Source: Novispirillum itersonii subsp. itersonii ATCC 12639 | GTDB taxonomy: Bacteria > Pseudomonadota > Alphaproteobacteria > Rhodospirillales > Rhodospirillaceae | Direction: 5' to 3' | NCBI RefSeq assembly: GCF_000381985.1 | Contig: NZ_KB907337.1 | Location: forward strand, 261,697 to 325,696 | DNA: 64,000 nt | Part shown: piece after piece, positions 38,613-46,614 of the stretch | How positions within the stretch are numbered: position 1 is the first letter of the stretch | Layout of the letters: the number at the start of each line of letters is the position of its first letter | Notes under the pieces: model-generated | The model's database searches: none | What the model saw: the letters and a program-made list of their open reading frames with translations, nothing else | Told to the model about the DNA's origin: nothing | Position numbers and translations under genes: made by a program

Positions 38613-39716
38613 TTAGATACGGTGTGCGGGAAGCTGCAGCACATCACTGAACAGCCCCTGCACCGCTTCGGCTTCCAGCCCGTGGGTGATGAAGACCACC
38701 CGGCTCTGGCGGGGCAGTGTCCCCCAATCCGGCAGCGGGGCCGGTGGGTGGAATAAATGATGAACGCCGTGGATCGCCACGGGAACATCCTGCCCGATAA
38801 CGTCGAGGATACCTTTCAGGCGCAGCAGCCGATCCCCTTGCGTGGTGACCAGCATCTCCACCGCCTCGATAAAGCGGCTCCATTCGACCGGGGTGTCGAA
38901 TGTCAGGCAGAAGCTGGAAATACCGGCGTGACGCTGGGCGTCATCGCCGTGGTCATGGTGATGATGGTGGTGGTCATCATGATCACAGGCCGGGGTGCAG
39001 GTGTGATCGTGATGGTGGCTGTGGTCATGGCTGGCGTAGGCTTCTGCCTTCAGCCAGCCTTCGGCGTCGGGGTGTTTTCCCTGTACCGTGAACAGACCGC
39101 AGTCAAGCAGGGTGGCCGCATCCAGCCCGCCATGCAGGGCAATGATCTGCGGGGCCGCCGGATTGAGCGCCCGCAGCCGGGCCTGTATCTGCGCGGTCCG
39201 TTCCGGTCCGGCGAGATCAGTTTTGGTCAGGATCAGGCGGTCGGCCAGTGCCGCCTGCTTCACCGGCTCGTTGAAGTGATCCAGTTGGGACAGGGCGTTG
39301 ACCGCATCAATGGTGGTCACGACCCCATCCATCCGGTAGCGGGCTGACAGCAGCGGGTCCGTCAGCAGTGTATGCAGAATCGGGGCTGGGTCAGCGAGCC
39401 CGGTGGTTTCAATCACCACCCGGTCAAATTCCGGGATATCACCACGCACCCGGCGCAGATACAGATCCCGCAGGGCGGTGATCATATCGCTGCGTACCGT
39501 GCAGCAGACGCAGCCGGATTGCAGCACCACAATGTCATCATCGGCCTGCGCCACCAGATGGTGATCCAGGCCGATCTCACCGAATTCATTGATCAGGACC
39601 GCAGCGTTGCTCAGGGCTGGCTGGGGCAGCAGGGCATTGAGCAGGGTGGTCTTGCCGCTGCCGAGGAAACCGGTCAGGACCGTTACCGGCAGCAGGGGGG
39701 AGGATGGCTGGCTCAT
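38613..39716 (-). CDS. COG0523 (CobW/ZNG1-like) metal-chaperone GTPase
   Basis: G3E-family GTPase of 367 residues. Walker [10 protein letters not shown] at 16-24; metal-binding CVCC at 69-72 (family CxCC); GTP-specificity motif LTKTDLAG near 163-170. Residues 230-263 form a metal-binding insert with 15 His plus Cys240 and Cys244. The C-terminal CobW_C domain follows. Zinc chaperone is the most likely role, as opposed to cobalamin (CobW) or nitrile hydratase. Its ATG overlaps the hisI stop (ATGA), so it is translationally coupled to a gene for a zinc enzyme. Confidence 0.88.
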   Translation of the reverse strand: MSQPSSPLLPVTVLTGFLGSGKTTLLNALLPQPALSNAAVLINEFGEIGLDHHLVAQADDDIVVLQSGCVCCTVRSDMITALRDLYLRRVRGDIPEFDRVVIETTGLADPAPILHTLLTDPLLSARYRMDGVVTTIDAVNALSQLDHFNEPVKQAALADRLILTKTDLAGPERTAQIQARLRALNPAAPQIIALHGGLDAATLLDCGLFTVQGKHPDAEGWLKAEAYASHDHSHHHDHTCTPACDHDDHHHHHHDHGDDAQRHAGISSFCLTFDTPVEWSRFIEAVEMLVTTQGDRLLRLKGILDVIGQDVPVAIHGVHHLFHPPAPLPDWGTLPRQSRVVFITHGLEAEAVQGLFSDVLQLPAHRI

Positions 39717-40132
39717 CGCCCGTACAGCTCCTCTTCAGAAATCAGCGGCTCTGCCACATTGACCACCACGCCGTCGCGGATGGCACGGAAGAAGCAGTTG
39801 CGGCGCCCGGTGTGGCAGGCGACCCCATCCTGATGGACCAACGCCAGCACGGCGTCGCCGTCGCAGTCAACGCGCAGATCGACCAGCCTTTGCATCTGCC
39901 CGGAGGTTTCGCCCTTCCGCCACAGCCCCTTGCGGGACCGCGACCAGTAACAGACCCGGCCGGTCAGCAGGGTCTCACGCAGGGCGTCGGCATTCATCCA
40001 GGCCAGCATCAGGATTTCGCCGGTGTCGTGCTGCTGGGCAATGGCGGTGATCAGCCCGTCGGCATTGAAGCGCACCTCTGACAGCAGGGCATCGACGGCT
40101 TCTGTGCTGGGAATGGTATAGGTCTCGGTCAT
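39713..40132 (-). CDS. hisI: phosphoribosyl-AMP cyclohydrolase
   Basis: Zinc enzyme of histidine synthesis that opens the adenine ring of phosphoribosyl-AMP. Stand-alone HisI (139 aa) without the HisE domain. Metal ligands are intact: Asp89, Cys90, Asp91 and Asp93 (DCDGD), Cys106 and Cys113 (CHTGRRNC). No other his genes are nearby. It sits between metC and a COG0523 GTPase with 1- and 4-base overlaps. COG0523 genes in zinc-starvation regulons are known to cluster with paralogues of zinc enzymes, among them hisI; whether this is the only hisI in the genome is unknown. Confidence 0.95.
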   Translation of the reverse strand: MTETYTIPSTEAVDALLSEVRFNADGLITAIAQQHDTGEILMLAWMNADALRETLLTGRVCYWSRSRKGLWRKGETSGQMQRLVDLRVDCDGDAVLALVHQDGVACHTGRRNCFFRAIRDGVVVNVAEPLISEEELYGR

Positions 40133-41298
40133 TACGGCAGGTCCTTCAGGCGGGCGAAGCCTTGCTCCAGATCGGCAATCAGATCATCGGGGTCTTCCAG
40201 ACCCACATGCAGGCGGATGATCGGGTTGCCGCTTTTGGCGGTGGCGGTACGGGCGTATTCGTCTGATGTTACGACAGCCAGACTTTCAAAGCCGCCCCAG
40301 GAATAGCCGAGCTGGAACAGATGGTATCCATCGACCATCGCTTCCAGCCGATCCCGCGCCACCGGGTGCAGCTCGAACGAAAACAGCGAGCAGCCGCCGG
40401 TAAAATCCCGCTGCCACAGGGCATGATCCGGGTGTGTCGGCAGGGCCGGATGCCAGACGGTCAATACTTCCGGCCGGGCCTGCAGCCAGCGGGCGACTTT
40501 CAGGCCGCTGTCGAACTGCTGGCGCAGGCGTACTGACACAGTCCGCAGGCCACGCAGGCCCAGCCAGACTTCCTCGCTGCCAGCGCTGAAGCCGAACAGG
40601 GCGACGCTGCCGCGTACCCGGGCATACAGATCGGCGGAATTGACGGTGATGGTGCCCAGCATGGCGTCGGAATGGCCGACGATGTATTTGGTCGCGGCCT
40701 GCAATGACACATCGACGCCATGGCTGAACGGCAGGAATGTGCCAAGGCCCCAGGTGTTATCAGCCACCACCAGCGCCCCGGCGGCGTGGGCTGCGGCGGC
40801 AATCGCGGGGATATCCTGAATTTCAAAAGTCCCCGAGCTGGGGCTTTCCACAAACACAACTTTGGTGTTCGGGCGGATCAGATCGGCGATACCGGCACCG
40901 ATGCGGGGATCGTAATAGGTGGTCTCGATGCCAAAGCGGCTGAGGGACTTGTCGCAGAAATAGCGGGTTGGCCCATAGCAGCCATCGGTCATCAGCAGAT
41001 GGTCGCCGGTTTCCAGCAGGCCGGTCAGGGTCGCGGTGATCGCGGCAAGCCCGGATCCGACGGCGATACAATGGCTGCCCCCTTCCAGTTCCGCCACCGC
41101 TTCCTCGAAGGCCTTGCTGGTCGGGGTGCCATGGCGCCCGTAGGTGACATTGGCGAAGCGGTTAGGGCCGTTCAGATCCCGCTGGGCGGCAACCGATGGC
41201 GACACGATGGTGGATGCCCGCCAGACCGGGGGATTGACCGCGCCGTTCCAGCGCTCGGGATGGCTGCCGGCGTGGATGATCCGGGTGTCACGCTTCAT
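40132..41298 (-). CDS. metC: cystathionine beta-lyase (MetC family)
   Basis: PLP enzyme of the Cys/Met metabolism family; splits cystathionine to homocysteine, pyruvate and ammonia. The PLP-lysine lies in [19 protein letters not shown]; other family blocks are [12 protein letters not shown] and [16 protein letters not shown]. Length 388 is normal. Its TAA overlaps the hisI ATG by one base. Cystathionine gamma-lyase or a methionine gamma-lyase is less likely given the closest motif forms. Confidence 0.88.
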   Translation of the reverse strand: MKRDTRIIHAGSHPERWNGAVNPPVWRASTIVSPSVAAQRDLNGPNRFANVTYGRHGTPTSKAFEEAVAELEGGSHCIAVGSGLAAITATLTGLLETGDHLLMTDGCYGPTRYFCDKSLSRFGIETTYYDPRIGAGIADLIRPNTKVVFVESPSSGTFEIQDIPAIAAAAHAAGALVVADNTWGLGTFLPFSHGVDVSLQAATKYIVGHSDAMLGTITVNSADLYARVRGSVALFGFSAGSEEVWLGLRGLRTVSVRLRQQFDSGLKVARWLQARPEVLTVWHPALPTHPDHALWQRDFTGGCSLFSFELHPVARDRLEAMVDGYHLFQLGYSWGGFESLAVVTSDEYARTATAKSGNPIIRLHVGLEDPDDLIADLEQGFARLKDLP

Positions 41299-41642
41299 GG
41301 TCGCTAAGCCTTATTCTGATCCGCGTTTTCTGTCCCTGTTCCGGCGGGTCTGCCCCGGCGGAAAAAAGGGATCCATTCTGATCATCAAATCGGCCGGTTG
41401 CAAATGCCGATTTGCGGGAGAACTGCGTGGCATTCGCAAAATGCATGGCTGCCGCGCGTAAAAGGAGGGGTGTTGTGCGCTGCAATAAAGTGTAGGTATG
41501 CATTTAAGAATTGTTGCACTGCAATGCAGCCAATAACAGAAACCGGATCATCCCCAGAGGTCCGGGCCGGAAGCGGGTTAAGCCGCTTTACCGTGGGAAG
41601 GAAGCTCCGCCATCGCGCTACCGCCTTGACAGGAGAAATCCC
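41299..41642. promoter_or_regulatory. divergent regulatory region metC / 83-aa gene with palindromes
   Basis: Non-coding. At 41400-41415 is GCAAAT-GCCG-ATTTGC (6-bp arms), nested in AAATCGGC (41387-41394) with GCCGATTT (41406-41413). Further right are repeated TGCA-containing segments around 41510-41530. These look like operator half-sites about 100 bases upstream of metC. They do not match a canonical Zur box that I know. Confidence 0.45.
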
Positions 41643-41894
41643 GTGCCGTCCATCCCCACCGCCAGCCATGCCTGTACCCTGTTTTCCCTGACCATGGAAA
41701 GCCGCCATGGCCACAGCTGGCGCATGACTGTTGACCCGGCGCAGGTGATCCATCTGGCTGAAGAAATCGTTATCGGCTTCAATGGCCGCCTGAAAGACGC
41801 CAATCTGTGGCGCTTCCCCGATGGCTCGCATGCCAGCATCGGGGCCTATGGTGTCCGGCGGGAAGAGGCAAATGCTGCGGTTGCGGCTGCCTGA
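41643..41894 (+). CDS. small protein of unknown function (83 aa)
   Basis: Not recognised as a named family. The product has a compact pattern FSLTMESRHGHSWRMTVDPAQ, then IHLAEEIVIGFNGRLKDANLWRFPDGSHASIG, suggesting a small alpha/beta domain. The start is a GTG with AGGAGA 8 bases upstream; an upstream in-frame start lacks one. A terminator follows. It is divergent from the metC-hisI-COG0523 operon and shares its regulatory region. Confidence 0.6.
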   Translation: MPSIPTASHACTLFSLTMESRHGHSWRMTVDPAQVIHLAEEIVIGFNGRLKDANLWRFPDGSHASIGAYGVRREEANAAVAAA

Positions 41895-41924
41895 ACGGGT
41901 GCCGGTGTAACGTGCCGGAAGTAG

Positions 41925-41960
41925 AAAAGGCAGGGTGCCCGCAGGCCCCTGCCTTTTGCT
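41925..41960. terminator. bidirectional terminator
   Basis: AAAAGGCAGG and CCTGCCTTTT stem with A/T tracts, between the convergent 83-aa gene and sseA. Confidence 0.82.
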
Positions 41961-41979
41961 TTGGCTCATGAGGCAGGTC

Positions 41980-42837
41980 TTAAACCTCGACCGGCAGTTC
42001 GGTCCGCATGCCCCACTCGGCCCACGAGCCATCAAACACCGCGACATCGGTGTTGCCCAGCAGATAGGCCCCCAGGGCGATGACGCAGGCGGTTACGCCG
42101 GAGCCGCAGCTGGCAACCAGCGGGGCTTTCAGGTCAATTCCGGCATCGGCGAATTTCTGGCGCAGGGCGTCGGCGGGCAGAAAAGTTTGATCCTGCGGTG
42201 ACAGCAGCTCAGCAAAGGGCAGGTTCAGCGCACCGGGAATATGGCCGACCTGCAGGGTCGCGCGCGGTTCCGGCGCTTCCCCACGATAGCGGGCGGCAGC
42301 GCGGGCATCGATCACGGTGTCGCGGCGGCTGGTTATATTGGCCAGCAGGTCTTCCGCAGACCGGAACAGTGTGGTGTTGACCCGTGCGGTGAAATGCCGG
42401 TCTCGCGGGACCGGCGGCATGTCATCGGTCGGGCGGCCTTCAGCAACCCACTTGCCCAGTCCGCCGTTGAGGACGGAGACTGACCGGTGACCGAAATAGC
42501 GGAACATCCACCACACCCGGGCTGCTGCCGCAGCGCCGCCATTGGCATCATAGACAACGATATGATTGCCATCGCCCAGCCCCAGCTTGCGGACCTTGGC
42601 GGAGAAGACCTCCGGTGCGGGCATGGTGTGCTTGTAAGGGCTGGCGGTATCGGCGATGTCGTCGATATCAAAGAAGACCGCGCCGGGAATGTGGCAGCGC
42701 TGGTATTCTGCCCGGGCATCCCGGTTCAGGGTCGGCAGAAAAAAGGTGGCATCCACCACACGGATATCGGGGGCCTGAAGACGGTCCGCCAGCCACTGGG
42801 TGCTGACAAGGGCGTCGGGATTGATGTAATCGGTCAC
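41980..42837 (-). CDS. sseA: 3-mercaptopyruvate sulfurtransferase
   Basis: Two tandem rhodanese domains over 285 residues. The active-site loop CGSGVTA near residue 236 is the mercaptopyruvate form rather than the thiosulfate form (CRKGVTA). Transfers sulfur from 3-mercaptopyruvate to thiols or cyanide. GTG start at 42837 has GGGAGG about 5 bases upstream; the longer frame from 42888 lacks a site. Sits between metC and cysteine synthase in a sulfur-metabolism neighbourhood. Confidence 0.9.
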   Translation of the reverse strand: MTDYINPDALVSTQWLADRLQAPDIRVVDATFFLPTLNRDARAEYQRCHIPGAVFFDIDDIADTASPYKHTMPAPEVFSAKVRKLGLGDGNHIVVYDANGGAAAAARVWWMFRYFGHRSVSVLNGGLGKWVAEGRPTDDMPPVPRDRHFTARVNTTLFRSAEDLLANITSRRDTVIDARAAARYRGEAPEPRATLQVGHIPGALNLPFAELLSPQDQTFLPADALRQKFADAGIDLKAPLVASCGSGVTACVIALGAYLLGNTDVAVFDGSWAEWGMRTELPVEV

Positions 42838-42941
42838 GGTATCCTCCCGGCGATATTGGCTTCGGGGTGCTTCCGTTGACAGAAGCACCCCGAAAGGCCA
42901 TACCCCGGCGGACCCGGCAGGTCAACCGGCCATGCGGCCCC

Positions 42942-43928
42942 TTACAGCCAGGGCGGGGTCGGCAGACCCAGCGGGCGCAGAAAATCCGGGTTGAACAGCT
43001 TGCTCTGATAGCGGGCCCCGCCATCACACAGAATGGTGGCAACCACGGCATCCGGCCCCAGCTGACGGCCGAGCGCGATGGCGGCGGCAACGTTGATACC
43101 GGCAGACCCGCCCAGCAGCAGGCCGTCGTGTTGCAGTAGGGCGTACAGAACCTCCAGCGCTTCGGCGTCAGAAACCCGGATGGCGTCATCCAGCGGTGCG
43201 CCCTCAAGGTTTGCGGTCACCCGGCCCTGACCGATCCCTTCGGTGATCGAGCTGCCTTCCGCCTTCGGGGTGCCGGTCTTGATCCAGTCATAGATGCCGG
43301 AGCCGTGCGGATCAGCCGCGACGCAACGGATCGCCGGATTGCGGGCCTTCAGGGCAATGGAAACCCCGGCCAGCGTGCCGCCGGTGCCCACCGCTGCGGT
43401 GAAGGCGGTGACAGTGCCGCCGGACTGTTCATAGATTTCCGGTCCGGTGGTGTCGATGTGACCCTGCCGGTTGGCGACGTTGTCAAACTGGTTGGCCCAG
43501 AAGCCGCCGGTTTCTTCGGCAATCCGGCGCGAAACGTGGACGTAATTGCCGGGGTCCTTGAAGGGGACTGCCGGAACCAGCCGCAGGTCAGCCCCCAGCA
43601 GGCGGAGGGTGTCCTTCTTTTCCTGACTCTGGGTTTCGGGCATGACGATGATGGTTTTATAGCCACGGGCATTGCCGACGTGGGTCAGACCAATGCCGGT
43701 GTTGCCTGCGGTGCCTTCGACGATTGTGCCGCCAGGTTGCAGCACGCCGCGCCCTTCAGCATCGGTGATCAGGGCAAGCGCGGCACGGTCCTTGACCGAC
43801 CCACCGGGATTAAGGAACTCCGCCTTGCCCAGAATGGTGCAGCCCGCCTGACGGGAGGCCCAGTCCAGACGGATGAGCGGGGTATTGCCGATGCTGCCGG
43901 TCAGGCCGCTTTTAATGTCCATGATCAT
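42942..43928 (-). CDS. cysK: cysteine synthase A (alphaproteobacterial type)
   Basis: PLP enzyme making cysteine from O-acetylserine and sulfide. PLP-lysine in FLNPGGSVKDRAA; PLP phosphate loop GTGGT; substrate loop EGTAGNTGIG, which replaces the ESTSGNTGIGL of E. coli CysK and is the form I know from alphaproteobacterial enzymes. Two close starts, ATG at 43928 and 43922; CGGA just upstream favours neither strongly. A good promoter lies directly upstream with an inverted repeat across its -10 box. Cystathionine beta-synthase is a less likely alternative. Confidence 0.88.
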   Translation of the reverse strand: MIMDIKSGLTGSIGNTPLIRLDWASRQAGCTILGKAEFLNPGGSVKDRAALALITDAEGRGVLQPGGTIVEGTAGNTGIGLTHVGNARGYKTIIVMPETQSQEKKDTLRLLGADLRLVPAVPFKDPGNYVHVSRRIAEETGGFWANQFDNVANRQGHIDTTGPEIYEQSGGTVTAFTAAVGTGGTLAGVSIALKARNPAIRCVAADPHGSGIYDWIKTGTPKAEGSSITEGIGQGRVTANLEGAPLDDAIRVSDAEALEVLYALLQHDGLLLGGSAGINVAAAIALGRQLGPDAVVATILCDGGARYQSKLFNPDFLRPLGLPTPPWL

Positions 43929-43982
43929 TCCGTTGAATGGAGTATTTAACGGAATGATAGGTGTTGTTTGTTTTTCCCTCAA
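43924..43982 (-). promoter_or_regulatory. cysK promoter with overlapping palindromic operator
   Basis: -35 TTGAGG (43977-43982) and -10 TATCAT (43954-43959) separated by 17 bases on the minus strand. An 11-bp perfect inverted repeat, ATCATTCCGTT (43924-43934) with AACGGAATGAT (43948-43958), spans the -10 box, the expected start of transcription and the ribosome-binding site. The placement suits a repressor. Regulator unknown. Confidence 0.65.
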
Positions 43983-43989
43983 GGGATAA

Positions 43990-44601
43990 TCACAGTTTTT
44001 TTCGTATATCATCCTCGTTCAACAGCAGCCACTGAAGGGCGATCAGCGTTGCGGCGTTGGTGTAGCGGCCATCGCGCAGCGCCTGCCGGACTTCCGGCAG
44101 GGGGGATACGAAAACGCGGATATCTTCCCCTTCAGCCGCGACGCCGTGCAGACCCCCGGCCTGGCGGCTGTCTACCCGGCCGCACCACAGTTCGATGCTT
44201 TCCGAGCTGATGCCGGGGGTTGCAAGCCACGACTGCACCCGGAACAGCTTTTCCGGGATCAGACCTGCTTCTTCGATGGTTTCCCGGCGGGCGACATCTT
44301 CCGCCGTTTCACCGTCCTCAATAATTCCGGCCACGACTTCAATCAGCCATGGCTCCATTCCGGCGGCATAGGCGCCGGGGCGGAACTGTTCGATCAGCAC
44401 AACACAGTCCCGGTCCGGGTCAAACAGCAGCACCGCAACGGCGTGGCCGCGTTCCAGCACTTCCCGGCTGACCTCCGGCCCCATGCCACCGGCGAACAGC
44501 TCGTGCCGCAGGCGGTAGCGGTCCAGCCGGGAATAGGCTTTGAACAGGGTTTCTTTCTGCGCAACCTTGACGGCTGTGGGGCGGTGGCTGGGGGAGGTCA
44601 T
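43990..44601 (-). CDS. Nudix hydrolase, ADP-ribose pyrophosphatase type
   Basis: 203 residues. Nudix box GIIEDGETAEDVARRETIEEAGL fits GX5EX7REUXEEXGU exactly. The N-terminal strand region and the GMEPWLIEVVAG segment ahead of the box match NudF-like ADP-sugar pyrophosphatases, as does the YTNAATLIALQWL end. ATG at 44601 is chosen by homology. It is 29 bases downstream of the ParA-like gene, in one apparent transcript, and its stop lies just upstream of the cysK promoter. Confidence 0.85.
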   Translation of the reverse strand: MTSPSHRPTAVKVAQKETLFKAYSRLDRYRLRHELFAGGMGPEVSREVLERGHAVAVLLFDPDRDCVVLIEQFRPGAYAAGMEPWLIEVVAGIIEDGETAEDVARRETIEEAGLIPEKLFRVQSWLATPGISSESIELWCGRVDSRQAGGLHGVAAEGEDIRVFVSPLPEVRQALRDGRYTNAATLIALQWLLLNEDDIRKKL

Positions 44602-44630
44602 GATGATTCCGATATGGTTGCGCGGGGGGC

Positions 44631-45269
44631 TCAGGCCGGGGTCAAATGCAGGTGGGTGCAGATTTCGGCTGACAGGGCTTTGATTTCGCGGGCGGCGCTG
44701 CCACGGGGCTCGGTCTCCAGCGCTCCCAGCCCTTCCATCATCGAGCTGGCGAAGGCAACCCGGCTGCCAAGCTGGCTGGCGGCAACCGGGGCGTCCTGCG
44801 TTTCCAGATGGGCCATCACCTGTTCTGACAGGCGTCCGCGCGGCGGCATCCGGTTTAAGACGACCAGAACCGGGGTCTTTTCCTTGCGGGCAACGTCCTG
44901 CGTCGGTTTCATCGCCCACAGGTCCATGGGGCTGGGCTGTACCGGCAGCAAAACCAGATCGGCGGCGCGGATGGCTGTCTTGGCTTCCGTCTCCGCATGC
45001 GGGGGGCTGTCGATCAGCACCACGTCATGGCTCGCCTTCAGGCGGTCAAGATCATTGCCGAGCCGCCAGCCGGGGACCTGCGACAGCGTCAGCGGGGTTG
45101 CGCTGTCCGGGCGGAGGGAGTGCCACGCGGTCAGGCTGCCCTGTGGATCAATATCCACCGCAGCCACGCGCAGCCCCTGCCGGGCCAGTGCGACCGCAAG
45201 CTGGGCGGTCAGGGTGGTCTTTCCTGCTCCGCCTTTCTGTTGCGCGATGGTGATGACTTTTGCCGCCAT
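44631..45269 (-). CDS. orphan ParA/MinD-like ATPase
   Basis: 212 residues. Deviant Walker A QQKGGAGKTTLTAQLAVAL at the N terminus, AAVDIDPQGSLTAW for Walker A', and VVLIDSPPHAETEAKTAIRAADLVLLPVQPSPMDLWA. These short ParA ATPases position plasmids, chemoreceptor clusters or other cargo. No ParB, parS or cargo gene is adjacent; the partner is a Nudix gene downstream. The ATG at 45269 starts the homology. Confidence 0.85.
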   Translation of the reverse strand: MAAKVITIAQQKGGAGKTTLTAQLAVALARQGLRVAAVDIDPQGSLTAWHSLRPDSATPLTLSQVPGWRLGNDLDRLKASHDVVLIDSPPHAETEAKTAIRAADLVLLPVQPSPMDLWAMKPTQDVARKEKTPVLVVLNRMPPRGRLSEQVMAHLETQDAPVAASQLGSRVAFASSMMEGLGALETEPRGSAAREIKALSAEICTHLHLTPA

Positions 45270-45515
45270 GGTGCCGCAGCCCTCCCGGAGCCTGTTTCTG
45301 ATCACTGCTGAAGATCCGGGGCTGAGGCTACGGGAGCTGTGGTTATTTGCAAGTGCGAAAGAACAGAGGGATGGGCAGGGTGCAATCTGCGTATGTTGGT
45401 GGGAGGGGGATGGGGTTTTGCCTTGATACTGCGTATGTGTTTTCTAATCTTTTTTGTGAAGATTTTCCTTTAATGTAATGAAATAAAATATTTATCAGTC
45501 CAGATTCGGTGTTCT

Positions 45516-45995
45516 TTATCGGGAGGGAGGGGCCCCGTGATCCGGTAGGGAGACCAGCCATTGCGAAAGCATGGAGACGTGCCCGGACTCTTCAGCGGCA
45601 AATTCCTCAGCCAGATGCCGTACGGCGGAATCGGTCGTGGTGGCGGCGACGGCGGCATAAAAAGCTTCGCCGCGTTCCTCGCTGCGCAGGGCTTCCAGCA
45701 GGGCCTGCTTTGGGGTGATGCCGGTCTGTTCGCAGTGAGCGGGGATCGTCTCCGGCGGCTCTGCATCCGGCCACAGATAGTCCTCCTGCCGGTATGCGGG
45801 CAGTGTAAGGCTGCCTGCCGCCGTGCGGACTTCTTCCAGATGCAGCCGGGAATACTGCGCCATCCGCCGGAACAGTTCGCTCACGGCTGTTTCCGAGCGG
45901 GCTTCCAGCGCGTTGGCCAGCGCCTCAAACCGTTCTGCTGAATGGGCTTCCAGCGCAATCGCATGGGCGAGGAATTCTGCCATTGAATGCAGCAT
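45516..45995 (-). CDS. ferritin-like / rubrerythrin-family protein
   Basis: 159 residues forming a predicted four-helix diiron bundle: Glu in AIALEAHSAERFEAL, LHLEEV in helix 2, SEERGEAFY in helix 3 and AAEESGHVSML in helix 4 resemble the two ExxH-like ligand pairs. No rubredoxin domain. Possible peroxide or iron handling; function inferred. ATG at 45995 has GGAG 9 bases upstream. Divergent from the ferredoxin gene, from which it is separated by an A+T-rich region. Confidence 0.75.
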   Translation of the reverse strand: MLHSMAEFLAHAIALEAHSAERFEALANALEARSETAVSELFRRMAQYSRLHLEEVRTAAGSLTLPAYRQEDYLWPDAEPPETIPAHCEQTGITPKQALLEALRSEERGEAFYAAVAATTTDSAVRHLAEEFAAEESGHVSMLSQWLVSLPDHGAPPSR

Positions 45996-46295
45996 GCAAT
46001 AAGCTCCGCGACAGGTCAGGGCGTTTGGGAGCAACCGGCGGAGGAAGATTTGCCAAGTCTGGGTGATACCGCCGGTTAAGGATGAAAAACAGTATTTATA
46101 ATAAGGATTTAGCGTTCTGGAAATTATATCAGTTTTTGAATATTAACAAAAGCGGGACCCGGCTTGAGACGTTCAGGGGGCCCGGCGGCAGGAGTATCAG
46201 GCCGACCGGGAAAGGACTGACCGGCGGGGATGATATGGAAAGCATGGGGCGCGGATTCTGAGCCCTCAGCGAGAGACAGAATAAAGGGGACTGCT
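45996..46295. other. A+T-rich divergent promoter region
   Basis: No gene is seen. The stretch around 46085-46150 is strongly A+T-rich and should contain the promoters for the ferritin-like gene and the ferredoxin gene. Confidence 0.45.
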
Positions 46296-46541
46296 ATGGC
46301 GTTGATGATCAATGACGACTGCATTGCCTGCAATGCCTGCCCGTCTGTATGCCCGAATGAGGCCATTACTGAAGACGAGCCGATCTTCACGATCCATCCA
46401 CAGCGGTGCAGCGAGTGTATCGGTGAAACCGGGGAGCCGCAGTGCAAGGAAGTCTGCCCGGTGGACTGTATTGAGCCGAACCCGGACTATCAGGAAACGC
46501 CGGAGCAGCTTCAGGCCAAGTATGACCGCCTGCATCGCTGA
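46296..46541 (+). CDS. 2[4Fe-4S] ferredoxin (YfhL-like)
   Basis: 81 residues. Cluster motifs: CIACNACPSVCP near the N terminus and CSECIGETGEPQCKEVCP later, with the extended spacing between the second and third Cys of the latter, as in YfhL and the nif-linked FdxN types. C-terminal helix ETPEQLQAKYDRL matches YfhL. Low-potential electron carrier. The ATG is preceded by AAGGGGA. No nif genes are in the window. Confidence 0.92.
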   Translation: MALMINDDCIACNACPSVCPNEAITEDEPIFTIHPQRCSECIGETGEPQCKEVCPVDCIEPNPDYQETPEQLQAKYDRLHR

Positions 46542-46614
46542 CGGCGCAGCACGAAGATCCCCACGGGGAGAACCCCATGGGGATCAGGGCTGATGAACCG
46601 GCAGGGGCGCGGCC

